From Deltaproteobacteria bacterium (GTDB taxonomy: Bacteria > Desulfobacterota > Binatia > UBA12015), in the NCBI GenBank assembly GCA_016874715.1, contig VGTK01000002.1:1-64000 (forward strand): a stretch of DNA of 64,000 bases, read 5' to 3'. Position numbers and translations under genes: made by a program. This document shows positions 7,316-15,559 of this stretch, one piece after another. A model generated the notes under the pieces. That model was not told the DNA's origin and did not search any database. It worked only from the letters and a program-made list of their open reading frames with translations. The stretch's first letter is position 1, and each line of letters starts with the position of its first letter.

Positions 7316-9523
7316 ATGACGAAGTCGCGTATCTTCCGGCTGCTTCCGTGCCTGCTGCTGGCGGTCGCGGCCCCACGGCCCGGGCGCGCCGCGGTGCTGA
7401 CCGTCGCGCCGTCGGGCGGCGACTTCGCGACCATCCAGGCGGCCCTCGACGCCGCCGTCGCCGGCGACACCGTGCGCGTGCACGAGGGACCGTCGCCCTA
7501 CTTCGAGAAGGTCGCCTTTCCGCGCAGCGGCAGCGCCGGCGTCGGGTTCATCAGCCTCGAGGCGGCACCGGGGGAGCGTCCGGTGCTCGACGGCACCGGC
7601 GTTCCGGGCAGCGACATGGTGCGCGTCGAGGGCCGGAGCTGGGTTCGCATCCAGGGCTTCGAGATCCGCAACAACCTCGGGGTGAACGACGGATCGGGTG
7701 TTCGGATTCTCGGGGCGGGCTCCCACGTGGAGGTGCGCGACAACGAGATCCACGAGATCCGCGGCCAGCACGCGATGGGCATCACGGTCTACGGTACCGA
7801 GCCGACGCCCATCTCGGACCTGGTGATCGACGGCAACGAGATCCACGACTGCGATCCCGCGACCAGCGAGGCGCTCACGCTCAACGGCAACATCGACGGG
7901 TTCGCCGTGACCAACAACGTCGTGCGCGACGTCGACAACATCGGCATCGACTTCATCGGCGGCGAGACCGACATCCAGCCCGATCCTGCAAAGGTCGTGC
8001 GCAACGGCGTCTGCCGCGGCAACCGGGTCGAGCGGGCGCGCTCGTCGTACGGCGGCGGCTTCGCGGCCGGAATCTACGTCGACGGCGGCCGCGACATCGC
8101 GCTCGAGAACAACGTCGTCACCGAGTCCGACCTGGGCATCGAGATCGGCGCCGAGAACGCCGGCCAGGTGACGAGCGGGATCGTCGTCCGCAGCAACGTG
8201 GTCTACCGCAACGACAAGGCGGGCATCGTCTTCGGCGGGTACGCCGCCGGCACAGGGCGGGTCCGCGACAGCGAGATCCGCAACAACACCACGTTCGAGA
8301 ACGATACGCTCGGCGAGGGGTTCGGCGAGCTGTGGATCCAGTACGCCGAGGACAACGTCGTCCGGAACAACGTCTTCGTCGCGACCGGCGCGAATCTGCT
8401 GCTCGCGTCCTATGCGGGAAACGCCGGCAACCTGCTCGACCACAACGTCTGGTACGCGCCCGGCGGTCCGGCGGCGGCGACGTTCGTGTGGAACGGCGCG
8501 GTCTCGACCGGCTTCGCCGCGTACCAGGGGGCGACCGGCCAGGACGTGGCCTCGCAGTTTGCCGACCCGCTGCTCGCCGCACCGGGCACGGGCGACGTGC
8601 ACCTCTCGCCGTCGTCGCCGGCGATCAACGTGGGCGACCCGGCGACCGTCGTCGCGCCGGGCGAGACCGACCTCGACGGCGCCCCGCGCCTGTCCGGTCC
8701 GCGCGTCGACGCCGGTGCCGACGAGATCACCTGCGGCGACGGTGTGCAGAACCCCGGCGAGGAGTGCGACGACGCGAACGCGATCGACGGCGACGGCTGC
8801 GACTCCAACTGTACCTTCACCGCGTGCGGCAACGGCGTGCGGACGGCCGGGGAGCAGTGCGACGACGGCAACCTGACGCCCGGCGACTGCTGTGCTCCCA
8901 CCTGCCAGTACGAGGCGCCCGGCAGCGCGTGCGACGACGCGAATCTCTGCACCAACCTCGACGCGTGTGCGTCGGGCACGTGTGCCGGCGTCGCGACGCC
9001 GGCGACGGCCTGCCACGCGGCGGAGCGCACGTCGATCGTGCTGCGCGACCAGGGCCTCGACGCACGCGATCAGCTCGTGTGGCGCTGGACGCGCGGCGAC
9101 GCGGTCGCGCTGGCGGAGCTCGGCGACCCGGTCTCCGGGGCGACGTCGTACGCTCTGTGCGTCTACCAGACGACGGCAGGTACGCCGTCGCTCGCTCGCC
9201 CGCCGATCGTCGTGCCCGGCGGCGGAACGTGCCGCGGCAAGCCCTGCTGGAAGACGCTCGGTACGTCGGGCGTCAAGCGTTCGGACCGCGACCGGAGGCC
9301 CGACGGCGTCGAGAGCCTGCTGTTGCGTGCCGGGCCGGCCGGAAAGTCGACGGTGGTGCTCGTCGCGCGCGGGGCCGGCCTCGAGCCCCCGGCGCTGCCG
9401 CTGGCGCAGGACCGCGCGGTGACGATCCAGCTCCGGAGCAGCGATGGTGCGTGCTTCGGCACGGAGTACGCGGCGCCGCCGCGCGCGAGCGACGGCGCGC
9501 AGTTTCGCGATCAGACGCCGTGA
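7316..9523 (+). CDS. Secreted right-handed beta-helix protein with DUF4215-type Cys repeats
   Basis: A 735-residue exported protein. The signal peptide is MTKSRIFRLLPCLLLAVAAP...RAA. Residues about 30-460 form a parallel beta-helix: TIQAALDAAVAGDTVRV at the N-cap, then repeated N-rich rungs such as IQGFEIRNN, GNEIHD, VTNNVV, LENNVV, VRSNVVYRN and VRNNVFV, as in NosD-like and polysaccharide-lyase-like folds. Cysteine repeats follow (CGDGVQNPGEECDDANAIDG and CGNGVRTAGEQCDDGN), then CDDANLCTNLDAC. A C-terminal ~150-residue beta domain contains YALCVYQ and GKPCWKTLGTSG. No catalytic residues recognised; a carbohydrate-binding or surface role is inference. It shares the Cys-repeat type with the thioester protein upstream. 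Confidence 0.85.
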   Translation: MTKSRIFRLLPCLLLAVAAPRPGRAAVLTVAPSGGDFATIQAALDAAVAGDTVRVHEGPSPYFEKVAFPRSGSAGVGFISLEAAPGERPVLDGTGVPGSDMVRVEGRSWVRIQGFEIRNNLGVNDGSGVRILGAGSHVEVRDNEIHEIRGQHAMGITVYGTEPTPISDLVIDGNEIHDCDPATSEALTLNGNIDGFAVTNNVVRDVDNIGIDFIGGETDIQPDPAKVVRNGVCRGNRVERARSSYGGGFAAGIYVDGGRDIALENNVVTESDLGIEIGAENAGQVTSGIVVRSNVVYRNDKAGIVFGGYAAGTGRVRDSEIRNNTTFENDTLGEGFGELWIQYAEDNVVRNNVFVATGANLLLASYAGNAGNLLDHNVWYAPGGPAAATFVWNGAVSTGFAAYQGATGQDVASQFADPLLAAPGTGDVHLSPSSPAINVGDPATVVAPGETDLDGAPRLSGPRVDAGADEITCGDGVQNPGEECDDANAIDGDGCDSNCTFTACGNGVRTAGEQCDDGNLTPGDCCAPTCQYEAPGSACDDANLCTNLDACASGTCAGVATPATACHAAERTSIVLRDQGLDARDQLVWRWTRGDAVALAELGDPVSGATSYALCVYQTTAGTPSLARPPIVVPGGGTCRGKPCWKTLGTSGVKRSDRDRRPDGVESLLLRAGPAGKSTVVLVARGAGLEPPALPLAQDRAVTIQLRSSDGACFGTEYAAPPRASDGAQFRDQTP

Positions 9524-9529
9524 GGGCGG

Positions 9530-9646
9530 GCGTCAGATGGATCGCCGTGCCCGTTCCATCGTTCGCGGGCGGCGAAGCCGGTGGAGGCGTCAGATGAACA
9601 CGCCCTGCAGGCTCATCCTTCGTGGCCGGCGAAGCCGAGGACGTCA
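9530..9646. repeat. Degenerate tandem units (57 and 54 bp) running into the 3' end of the NTF2-like gene
   Basis: GTCAGATG occurs at 9532 and 9589, and GTCAGCTG at 9643, offsets of 57 and 54 bases. Between them each unit repeats a GGCGAAGCCG hairpin-like core (9571-9580 and 9629-9638). The last GTCAGCTG contains the stop codon of the leftward gene at 9644, so the units look like decayed copies of that gene's 3' boundary and its downstream hairpin. Confidence 0.5.
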
Positions 9647-10090
9647 GCTGCCCGGCAGCACCATCTTGAGGTGGCGGCGCAGGTCGCCGACGAGGTCCAC
9701 GAGGATGAGCCGGTCGGCGAACTGCCAGCCCGACGCGGCCTTCGCGAAGCGATCGTGATAGCGCCCGGCGATGATCGGCTGCAGCGGCAGGTCGGGGCGC
9801 GCCTGGAGTACGGTGAAGTAGGAGCGGGCGCTGGCGCGCGCCCCGTCGTCGTCGATCTCGACGATCACGTTCGTCGTGACGTGCTTCGTCGACGGGGTGC
9901 CGTCGTGGAGCTGGACGGTGCTCCGGTAGAGCGCGAGCATCGCGTCGCGCCCGCGGAGCCCGTCCTCGCGGTGGTTGCTGCGCAGGGTCGCGTGCGCGAA
10001 CAGGTTCGCCACCCCCTCGAGATCACCGAGGTCGAGACGCTCGGCGTAGAGATGGATCAGGTCCGTCACGGCCTCGCGGTCGGTCGCCAT
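9644..10090 (-). CDS. NTF2-like / SnoaL-type domain protein
   Basis: A 148-residue cytoplasmic protein starting MATDREAVTDLIHLYAERLD and ending HLKMVLPGS. The order of an N-terminal helix (IHLYAERLDLGDLEGVANLF), an RGRDAMLALYR-type helix, then beta strands (STKHVTTNVIVEIDDDGARA, SARSYFTVLQ) and PIIAGRYHDRFAKA...WQFADRLI is the cone-shaped SnoaL/NTF2-like fold. Members include ketosteroid isomerase-like and aromatic dioxygenase small-subunit-like proteins; the substrate cannot be read from sequence. It is last in a leftward cluster behind an alpha/beta hydrolase with a 71-bp gap. Confidence 0.85.
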   Translation of the reverse strand: MATDREAVTDLIHLYAERLDLGDLEGVANLFAHATLRSNHREDGLRGRDAMLALYRSTVQLHDGTPSTKHVTTNVIVEIDDDGARASARSYFTVLQARPDLPLQPIIAGRYHDRFAKAASGWQFADRLILVDLVGDLRRHLKMVLPGS

Positions 10091-10161
10091 GCGGGCGCAT
10101 ACCACGGTCCCGCGACGCTCGTCAGCACCCGGACGGCGTGGACGCTCGCGGTGGTGACTCG

Positions 10162-11052
10162 TCAGCGAGGCGAATCCGCGGCGGCGACCGACTCGCGTGC
10201 GAACGCGGCGATCGCGTCGAGCAGCGGCGGGCTGTCGAAGACGTCGTTGTGCCCGAGTCCCGGCACGCGCACGAAGCGCTTCGGTCCGCCGGCGAGCGCG
10301 AACAGCGCCTCGCCGAGCGCGTAGGGGACGATCTCGTCCCGGTCGCCGTGCGCCACCAGGATGGGCACCCCGATCTCCGGCACGCGAGACGCCGAGTCGA
10401 ACTGGTGGCCGGCGAGAGCCGCGAGCGCGCCGTAGTGCTGGCGCGCGACCGCGCGCAGCGAGGTGAAGGTCGCCACGACGATGACTGCGGCACACGGGCG
10501 CCTGCTCGCCAGCGCTATGGAGACGGCGCCGCCGAGGGATTCGCCGAAGCAGACGACGCGCTCCGGCACGACCCCGTCGGCGACCGCATGGTCCCACGCA
10601 GCCTCGGCGTCGAGGTAGACGCCGGCCTCGTGCGCACGTCCCTCGCTCAGGCCGTAGCCACGGTAGTCGTAGGCGAGCACGCCGAGGCCGCGCGCCGCGA
10701 GGGCCAGCAGCACGTCCTCGCGGTTGCCGACGTTGCCGCCGTTGCCGTGCGACCAGACGAGGAGCGGTGCAGCGGAGTCGGGCGGCGGCGCGAGCCAGGC
10801 GTGCAGCCGGACGCCGTCCGCCGTGGTGAACCGGCGCTCCTCGACCCCCGCCGGTGGTGCCGGCATGGAGCGCTCCGGAAAGTAGATGAGCCCGTCGAGC
10901 GCGCTCACGCGGCAGCCCCCCTGCACCAGCAGCACCAGCGCCGTCGCCACGGTCGTGCGCCACGCGGCCGAGGCGTGGCGGTGCCGCCCGCCGGCGGCGC
11001 CGCGAGCGACGGCATGCCGGGGCGCCCCGCCGTCACTTGACCTTCTTGCCAC
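10162..11052 (-). CDS. Alpha/beta hydrolase of the BEM46/ABHD13 (COG1073) type, exported or membrane-anchored
   Basis: The hydrolase core has the oxyanion region WSHGNGGNVGNRE, strand 4 YDYRGYGLSEG, the nucleophile elbow GESLGG, the acid in AHGDRDEIVP and the catalytic His in GLGHND, so the triad is complete. The segment LIYFPERSMP before the core is typical of BEM46/ABHD13 relatives. Ahead of it is a basic then hydrophobic stretch (WRTTVATALVLLVQGGC) that could be a signal anchor; the Cys is not in a good lipobox. The ATG at 11052 overlaps the upstream GH116 gene by 20 bp, and GTG 11010 is an alternative start. Substrate unknown. Confidence 0.85.
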   Translation of the reverse strand: MARRSSDGGAPRHAVARGAAGGRHRHASAAWRTTVATALVLLVQGGCRVSALDGLIYFPERSMPAPPAGVEERRFTTADGVRLHAWLAPPPDSAAPLLVWSHGNGGNVGNREDVLLALAARGLGVLAYDYRGYGLSEGRAHEAGVYLDAEAAWDHAVADGVVPERVVCFGESLGGAVSIALASRRPCAAVIVVATFTSLRAVARQHYGALAALAGHQFDSASRVPEIGVPILVAHGDRDEIVPYALGEALFALAGGPKRFVRVPGLGHNDVFDSPPLLDAIAAFARESVAAADSPR

Positions 11053-13615
11053 GCTGGACGTCGACCGCGATGCGGGTGCCGGCCGCGAGTACGGTGCGGT
11101 CGATCGGCAGCACGCGCGTCGATCCGCTGGCCGCGTGCACGACCACGGTGTCGACCTCGACCGGTGTGCCGAAGTGGCGCAGCACCTCGATGTCGGCGTG
11201 CAGCTTCTCGGGGTCGTAGCTCAGGATGGCCCATGCGCCCGGCAGGAAGAACGGACAGCGTAGCCGCGGGATCTCGCTGCACGTGCGCGGCCCGATGTGC
11301 AACGTCCGCTCCGGCGTGTCGAGCGCGGTGCCGGTCAGTGCCTGCAGCACCGCCCACCACGCCGCGTGCGTCATGTAGATCGACTCGTCGTTGCCGCGCA
11401 GCCCGCCGCTCCAGGCGTTGCCATCGCGCCAGATGCGGTCGTCGAGCATGCGCGCCGTGCGGAGCCCCGCGTCGACCAGGCCGACCTGGATCTGCAGCGC
11501 CACCTGGTAGGTCAGCACCTGCCAGACGTACGTCATGGTCTCTTCCGGCGGCAGCCCGCGGCCCATCGCGTTGACCACCTCGTCGCCCGCGAAGGTGGCT
11601 TCGGCGCGCGGCAGTGCCCGGTAGCGCCCCTGCGTCGCGACGACGGCGGCGTCGATCAGCACGCGCTGCTGGTGCTCGAGGTGCGACACCGCGTGCGCGT
11701 GCGGCACGACCGGCGGCATCCCCGAGGTGCGCGCGATCCAGTCGCCGGCGAGGGCGGCCGTGAAGATCGTGTCGTGCGTCGCGGTCGTGCGGTAGAAGCC
11801 GCGCGCGTCCCAGAGAATCGCGAGCTGCGCGTCCGCGTCGCGCGCGAGCCCGCGGTAGACGTCGGCGCGTGCCGGCTCGATCGCTTCGGCCATGTCGGCC
11901 ATCACCGCGAGCGTCGCGCTCCAGAGACTCGCGGTGTACGCGAACGTCCCGGGGAAGTCCCAGACGTCGTAGGTCGTTCCGCCCTCGGGGACGCCGTGCG
12001 GCGCGATCGTGCGCAGGTACTCGACGCCGTGCACCAGGTCCGGCCAGAAGCGCTCGAGGACATCGGCCCGTCCGGTCGCGCGCCAGGCCTTCGCGACCTG
12101 CAGCACGAGCGACATGGTGAGGTCGGTCCACTCCTTCGCCGGCAGGAAGCCCTTGATGAACATCGGCCAGCCGTAGGGGACGTCGGTCGTGCCGAGACCG
12201 AGATCGCAGTTGCCGTTGCCGTGCGGGATCGCGCCGCGAGCGTCGTGCAGGCGTCGGAACTCGTCGAGCTCGGTCAGGTTCAGCTCGGGAAAGAACGTCT
12301 CGACGTAGGCGTGGGCGGAGAGCCGCTGGTCGTTGGTGCCGGTGAGGCCGCCCATCGGCCAGCTCCAGTCGACGCCCTCGAGCGTGTAGAGCCGCCCGCT
12401 CGCCGGCACGACGGAGTTGCACAGCGTCGAATCGATGGAGTTCGCGAGAGCGCGTACCAGCCACGCGGGCAGCGTCGAGTCCTGCAGCAGGCGCACGACC
12501 TCGGTGGAGCGCTCCTCGAGCGAGATGCGCTCGTCGAGGACGTGCGTCGCGGCCGCGTCGATGGACGGAAAGTGCTTCTCGTAGACGTGGCCCACGCGCA
12601 CGCCGTCGTGCGGTGCGTCGACCGCGGCGCCGGCGGAGGCGCCGCGCCGCGCGAGGCTCGGCTCGGTGACGTGGTCGGGCAGCCACCAGGCGAGGACGAA
12701 CACCACGTCGCGGCGCGCCTGCGGCGGCAGCGTCATCCGGGCCGCGCAGGCCGCCGCCGGACGATACGCGCCGTCCTCGCCGCGCCGTCCGCCGTCGCGC
12801 GACGAGATGCGGCCCTCGCGCGCGAACTCGTCGAGCACGCTGCTCGCCTCGGCGTCCGCGTTCCAGCCGTCGCACACCGTCACCTCGAGCCCCGGTGAGG
12901 GCTCGACCAGCATCAGGTACTGGCCGGTGACCGAGCGGCGGTGGTCGCGCTCGTCCCAGCGCTGCTCGGTGCGGAAGCGAACGCCTTGCCGTCCCGCGAC
13001 GGTGGCCGCCTCCTGGAAGTTCCCCGCGACGCTGTCGTACACGACGCGCGGCCGGACTCCGGTCAGCTCCCCCTCCGGCCCCAGCTCGACGCCGAGGTGA
13101 CCGGTGCCACCGCGCCCGAGCACGTTCTCGAACGAGAACAGGATCGCGGCGGTGATCTCGTTGCTTCCCGGGTTCTCGAAGCGGAAGCGGAACACGGCGG
13201 CGGGCAGAGTCGAGCTTGCGAGGTCGTGCGGGACGTGCGGCGTGAAGCCGTCGAGCGTGAGCCCGAACGGCAGCCCGTGCTCGAAGCGCAGCGAGAACGC
13301 GGGCAGCAGCCCGGTGAACGTCGTCGACTCGACGTGGACGGCGCGGGCGTAGTCGGGGGCCGCGCCCGGCGCGGGTGGGCGGCGCAGCAGGATGCTCCGC
13401 GCGCCATCACCGCTGCGTGCGTACAGTGCGAAGAAGCTGCCGCGCAGGCCGCGGACGGGGCACATCCAATTGTTGTTCGCGCGCAGCTCGCCGAAGCTGC
13501 CGTCGGTGTTGATGCAGACCTGCCCGGCGCCGATGCCGCCGAGCGGGAAGCCGCGCTTGACGCGGCAGTCGACGTACGCGCCGGTGTCGGCGTAGAAGCG
13601 GGTCGGCTCGTTCAT
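11033..13615 (-). CDS. GH116 family glucosidase (GBA2 / DUF608-type)
   Basis: An 860-residue protein starting MNEPTRFYADTGAY. The family's opening G-G-I-G-x-G signature is present (FPLGGIGAGQVCINTDGSFG), followed by a beta-sandwich domain to about residue 270. The catalytic (alpha/alpha)6 barrel covers about 400-800, with LYTLEGVDWSWPMGG, NGNCDLGLG, the family Y-D stretch YDVWDFPGTFAYTASLW near residue 550, and WQVLTYQVALQIQ. GH116 retaining enzymes include human non-lysosomal glucosylceramidase GBA2 and bacterial beta-glucosidases/xylosidases; specificity cannot be fixed here. No signal peptide is visible, so cytoplasmic. It lies in a leftward cluster with a DUF1614 gene upstream and an alpha/beta hydrolase overlapping downstream. 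Confidence 0.9.
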   Translation of the reverse strand: MNEPTRFYADTGAYVDCRVKRGFPLGGIGAGQVCINTDGSFGELRANNNWMCPVRGLRGSFFALYARSGDGARSILLRRPPAPGAAPDYARAVHVESTTFTGLLPAFSLRFEHGLPFGLTLDGFTPHVPHDLASSTLPAAVFRFRFENPGSNEITAAILFSFENVLGRGGTGHLGVELGPEGELTGVRPRVVYDSVAGNFQEAATVAGRQGVRFRTEQRWDERDHRRSVTGQYLMLVEPSPGLEVTVCDGWNADAEASSVLDEFAREGRISSRDGGRRGEDGAYRPAAACAARMTLPPQARRDVVFVLAWWLPDHVTEPSLARRGASAGAAVDAPHDGVRVGHVYEKHFPSIDAAATHVLDERISLEERSTEVVRLLQDSTLPAWLVRALANSIDSTLCNSVVPASGRLYTLEGVDWSWPMGGLTGTNDQRLSAHAYVETFFPELNLTELDEFRRLHDARGAIPHGNGNCDLGLGTTDVPYGWPMFIKGFLPAKEWTDLTMSLVLQVAKAWRATGRADVLERFWPDLVHGVEYLRTIAPHGVPEGGTTYDVWDFPGTFAYTASLWSATLAVMADMAEAIEPARADVYRGLARDADAQLAILWDARGFYRTTATHDTIFTAALAGDWIARTSGMPPVVPHAHAVSHLEHQQRVLIDAAVVATQGRYRALPRAEATFAGDEVVNAMGRGLPPEETMTYVWQVLTYQVALQIQVGLVDAGLRTARMLDDRIWRDGNAWSGGLRGNDESIYMTHAAWWAVLQALTGTALDTPERTLHIGPRTCSEIPRLRCPFFLPGAWAILSYDPEKLHADIEVLRHFGTPVEVDTVVVHAASGSTRVLPIDRTVLAAGTRIAVDVQRGKKVK

Positions 13616-13652
13616 CGTCGTCGCGTCTCCGTGTGCTTCGCCGACTGCGGGC

Positions 13653-14297
13653 TCAGGCCAGCAGCACGGCCAGGATTCCGGTGAGGAAGACAGCGTCGTG
13701 CGTGCCGGCGCCGCCGATCGAGACCGCCGGCGCACCCAGCTCGCGGATGCGATGGAGATTCGCGACGTCGGCACCGAGCAGGCTGCCGAGGCTGCCCACC
13801 GCGTAGGCGAGCGCGGGGGCCGCGTCGGGCGCGAGCAACAGCGCCACGACCGCGGCTGCGAGTGGTGGCACGAGCACCGGCATCGCGATCCCCTTGCCCG
13901 GTAAGGGGGGGGCGAGCGCGTGGCTGATCCCCGCGACGGCGGCGACGGCGATCGCGCCGGTGCCGAACAGACCATGCGGGAACAGGAGGTACATGGAGAC
14001 CAGGGCGGGGATCAGCGCTCCGCCGAGGTGCACCGCGACGACCGTGCGACCGTTCGACGACGCACCCGCGTCCACCGGGCCGCCGCGCCCGAGGGTCGCG
14101 ATCGGCACGTTCACCAGGCTGTCGAGCAGCGAGCCGAGGAGCAGCCCCATGAACCAGCGGTGTCAGATGTCCAGCCGTTCGTACGTGTACTCGAGGACGC
14201 CCAGCTCGATGAGGCCGAGCAGCGCCACCATGGCGACGCCGAGTAGCACGGTGAGCGGCCGCATGGCCGGCTGCCGGGCCGCGGGAGCAGGTGTCAT
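13653..14297 (-). pseudogene. DUF1614 family membrane protein interrupted by one in-frame TGA
   Basis: The ATG at 14297 begins MTPAPAARQPAMRP, then a membrane segment and GVLEYTYERLDI, where a TGA (14163-14165, codon 45) interrupts. The same frame continues HRWFMGLLLGSLLDSLVNVPI and on to the stop at 13653 without other defects. YER(L/I)xI followed by a G-S-L-x-(N)-I-P membrane helix, NGRTVVAVHLGGALIPALVS, and the C-terminal SIGGAGTHDAVFLTGILAVLLA are DUF1614 features, so both sides of the stop belong to one protein. About 214 codons in all, with six or so hydrophobic segments. Either a nonsense mutation or a base-call error; the part after the TGA could be started at ATG 14150. Confidence 0.75.
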
Positions 14298-14312
14298 GAC
14301 GGGTAGGTGGCC

Positions 14313-14807
14313 TCAGCCCTTCGCGCGCTTGATGACCGCCCACTCCTCGGCGTTCATTTTCTCCCGGATGCGCGAGCCGTTGCCCATGTGCCGGTAGCCG
14401 CCGCCCTCCGAGAAGTACTCCTCGTACGGCTCGGCCGGGACGTACTCTGCCGGCTTGCGGTCGTCGATCGTCACGCCGAGGACCTGCTCGACGAGATTCA
14501 CGTCGTACATGCGCACGGCGTCGTAGTCGGTCAGGAGCGCGCACACCTCGACGCAGATGTAGCAGCCGATGCACTCCTGGAAGCGGTCCTGCACGGGCTG
14601 CACGCCACGTCCCGAAACGGCGCCGGCCGCGAGGTGCTCGATGCACTGGACGGGGCAGAACTCGGGACACTTGCCGCACGGAAAGCAGAGGTTGACGTCC
14701 ATGAAGGCGACCTCGCGCGGTCGCTTCTTCTTCTCGGTGATCTCGTCGGGGACGTCGGGAACCCGGTCCTCCTTCAGCCGCCGCCGGATGATGTCGATCG
14801 CGTCCAT
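14313..14807 (-). CDS. Ferredoxin-type protein with two [4Fe-4S] motifs
   Basis: A 164-residue protein from ATG 14807 (MDAIDIIRRRLKEDRVPD), with AGGA about 8 bases upstream; an earlier ATG at 14843 lacks this. Two cluster-binding motifs are visible: CFPCGKCPEFCPVQC and CIGCYICVEVCALL. Compared with 2x[4Fe-4S] ferredoxins it has an N-terminal extension of about 45 residues rich in KKKRPRE and a C-terminal tail (about 65 residues) ending AEEWAVIKRAKG. The redox partner is unknown; the 15-bp gap to the DUF1614 gene and the following GH116 gene suggest one leftward transcript. Confidence 0.9.
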   Translation of the reverse strand: MDAIDIIRRRLKEDRVPDVPDEITEKKKRPREVAFMDVNLCFPCGKCPEFCPVQCIEHLAAGAVSGRGVQPVQDRFQECIGCYICVEVCALLTDYDAVRMYDVNLVEQVLGVTIDDRKPAEYVPAEPYEEYFSEGGGYRHMGNGSRIREKMNAEEWAVIKRAKG

Positions 14808-14896
14808 TCGTCGGATCCTCGCTGTGCCCGCGGCATAACACAACAGGATCTGCGGCAGGATGGCGGGCCCCGCTGGGAAGCGGCGCGGGAACCGCT

Positions 14897-15559
14897 ATGC
14901 TCGTGCAGATGTGGCTACCGGTTCTCGCGGGGGTTCTCGGGTACGGGGCGTACCGGTTCCTTGCGGGCTACCCGACGCCGCCGGACCGGAACGCAGCGCT
15001 GTCGCCGCGCGAGTACGCGACGGTCGCCGCGGCTGCGCTCGCGTCGTATCCGCGCGGTGGCGCAATCCAGCCGTCGGGGATCGACGCCGGGATCCCCGCG
15101 CACGTCGACCGCTTCGTCGCGGCCCAGCAGCCGTCGACCCGCCTTCTCGTACGGCTCCTCTTCGTGCTGGTCGAGCACGCGACGCTGCTCTTCCCCGCAC
15201 CGGGTGCAGGCGGGATGCGGCGCTTCTCCTCGCTGGACGCGGCGCAGCAGGTGGCCTACCTGCGCGGCTGGCAGGCGAGCCGGCTGCTGCCGCGGCGTCT
15301 GGTGTTCGTCTCGCTGCGCGCGATCCTCACCATGGGCTACTTCGCCGATCCCGTCGTGCTGCGCACGCTCGGCATCGCGCCGCGCGCCCTCCCGACGCCC
15401 GTGTGCGCGGCCGATCTGCTCTGGCCGCGCGTCGGCCAGCCGCGCAGCACCATCCGCCACCGCGCCGGAGACGTCACCCCGCCGGGGACGCCCGAGCCCC
15501 TCGGCCACGAGGGCCCGCTGCACCCGGACTTCGCCGAGTCGGCAGGGGAGCGGGCATGA
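14897..15559 (+). CDS. Gluconate 2-dehydrogenase subunit 3-like partner of the GMC oxidoreductase
   Basis: A 220-residue protein, starting MLVQMWLPVLAGVLGYGAYRF with a hydrophobic N-terminus that could be a signal anchor. The body has the helix-rich pattern of gluconate 2-dehydrogenase subunit 3 relatives: LSPREYATVAAAALASYP, a G-x-D-x-G-I-P-A-H-V-D-R-F segment, then RRFSSLDAAQQVAYLRGW. The last 50 residues are Pro/His-rich and probably disordered. Its stop overlaps the start of the GMC gene (ATGA), so the two are translationally coupled and probably form one enzyme complex. Homology is by pattern, not a verified match. Confidence 0.6.
   Translation: MLVQMWLPVLAGVLGYGAYRFLAGYPTPPDRNAALSPREYATVAAAALASYPRGGAIQPSGIDAGIPAHVDRFVAAQQPSTRLLVRLLFVLVEHATLLFPAPGAGGMRRFSSLDAAQQVAYLRGWQASRLLPRRLVFVSLRAILTMGYFADPVVLRTLGIAPRALPTPVCAADLLWPRVGQPRSTIRHRAGDVTPPGTPEPLGHEGPLHPDFAESAGERA

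Noticed and set aside
10905-12875. Long frames antisense or parallel to the GH116 gene (including 11297-12898)
   Set aside because: The real frame shows GH116 motifs throughout; these are compositional shadows.
13653-14150. DUF1614 gene starting normally at ATG 14150
   Set aside because: Possible, but the same frame upstream of the TGA encodes the family's N-terminal helix and YERLDI, so the annotated interrupted gene explains more.
14163-14165. Selenocysteine codon in the DUF1614 gene
   Set aside because: No SECIS-like hairpin was seen just after the TGA and the family is not known to use selenocysteine; mutation or error is simpler.
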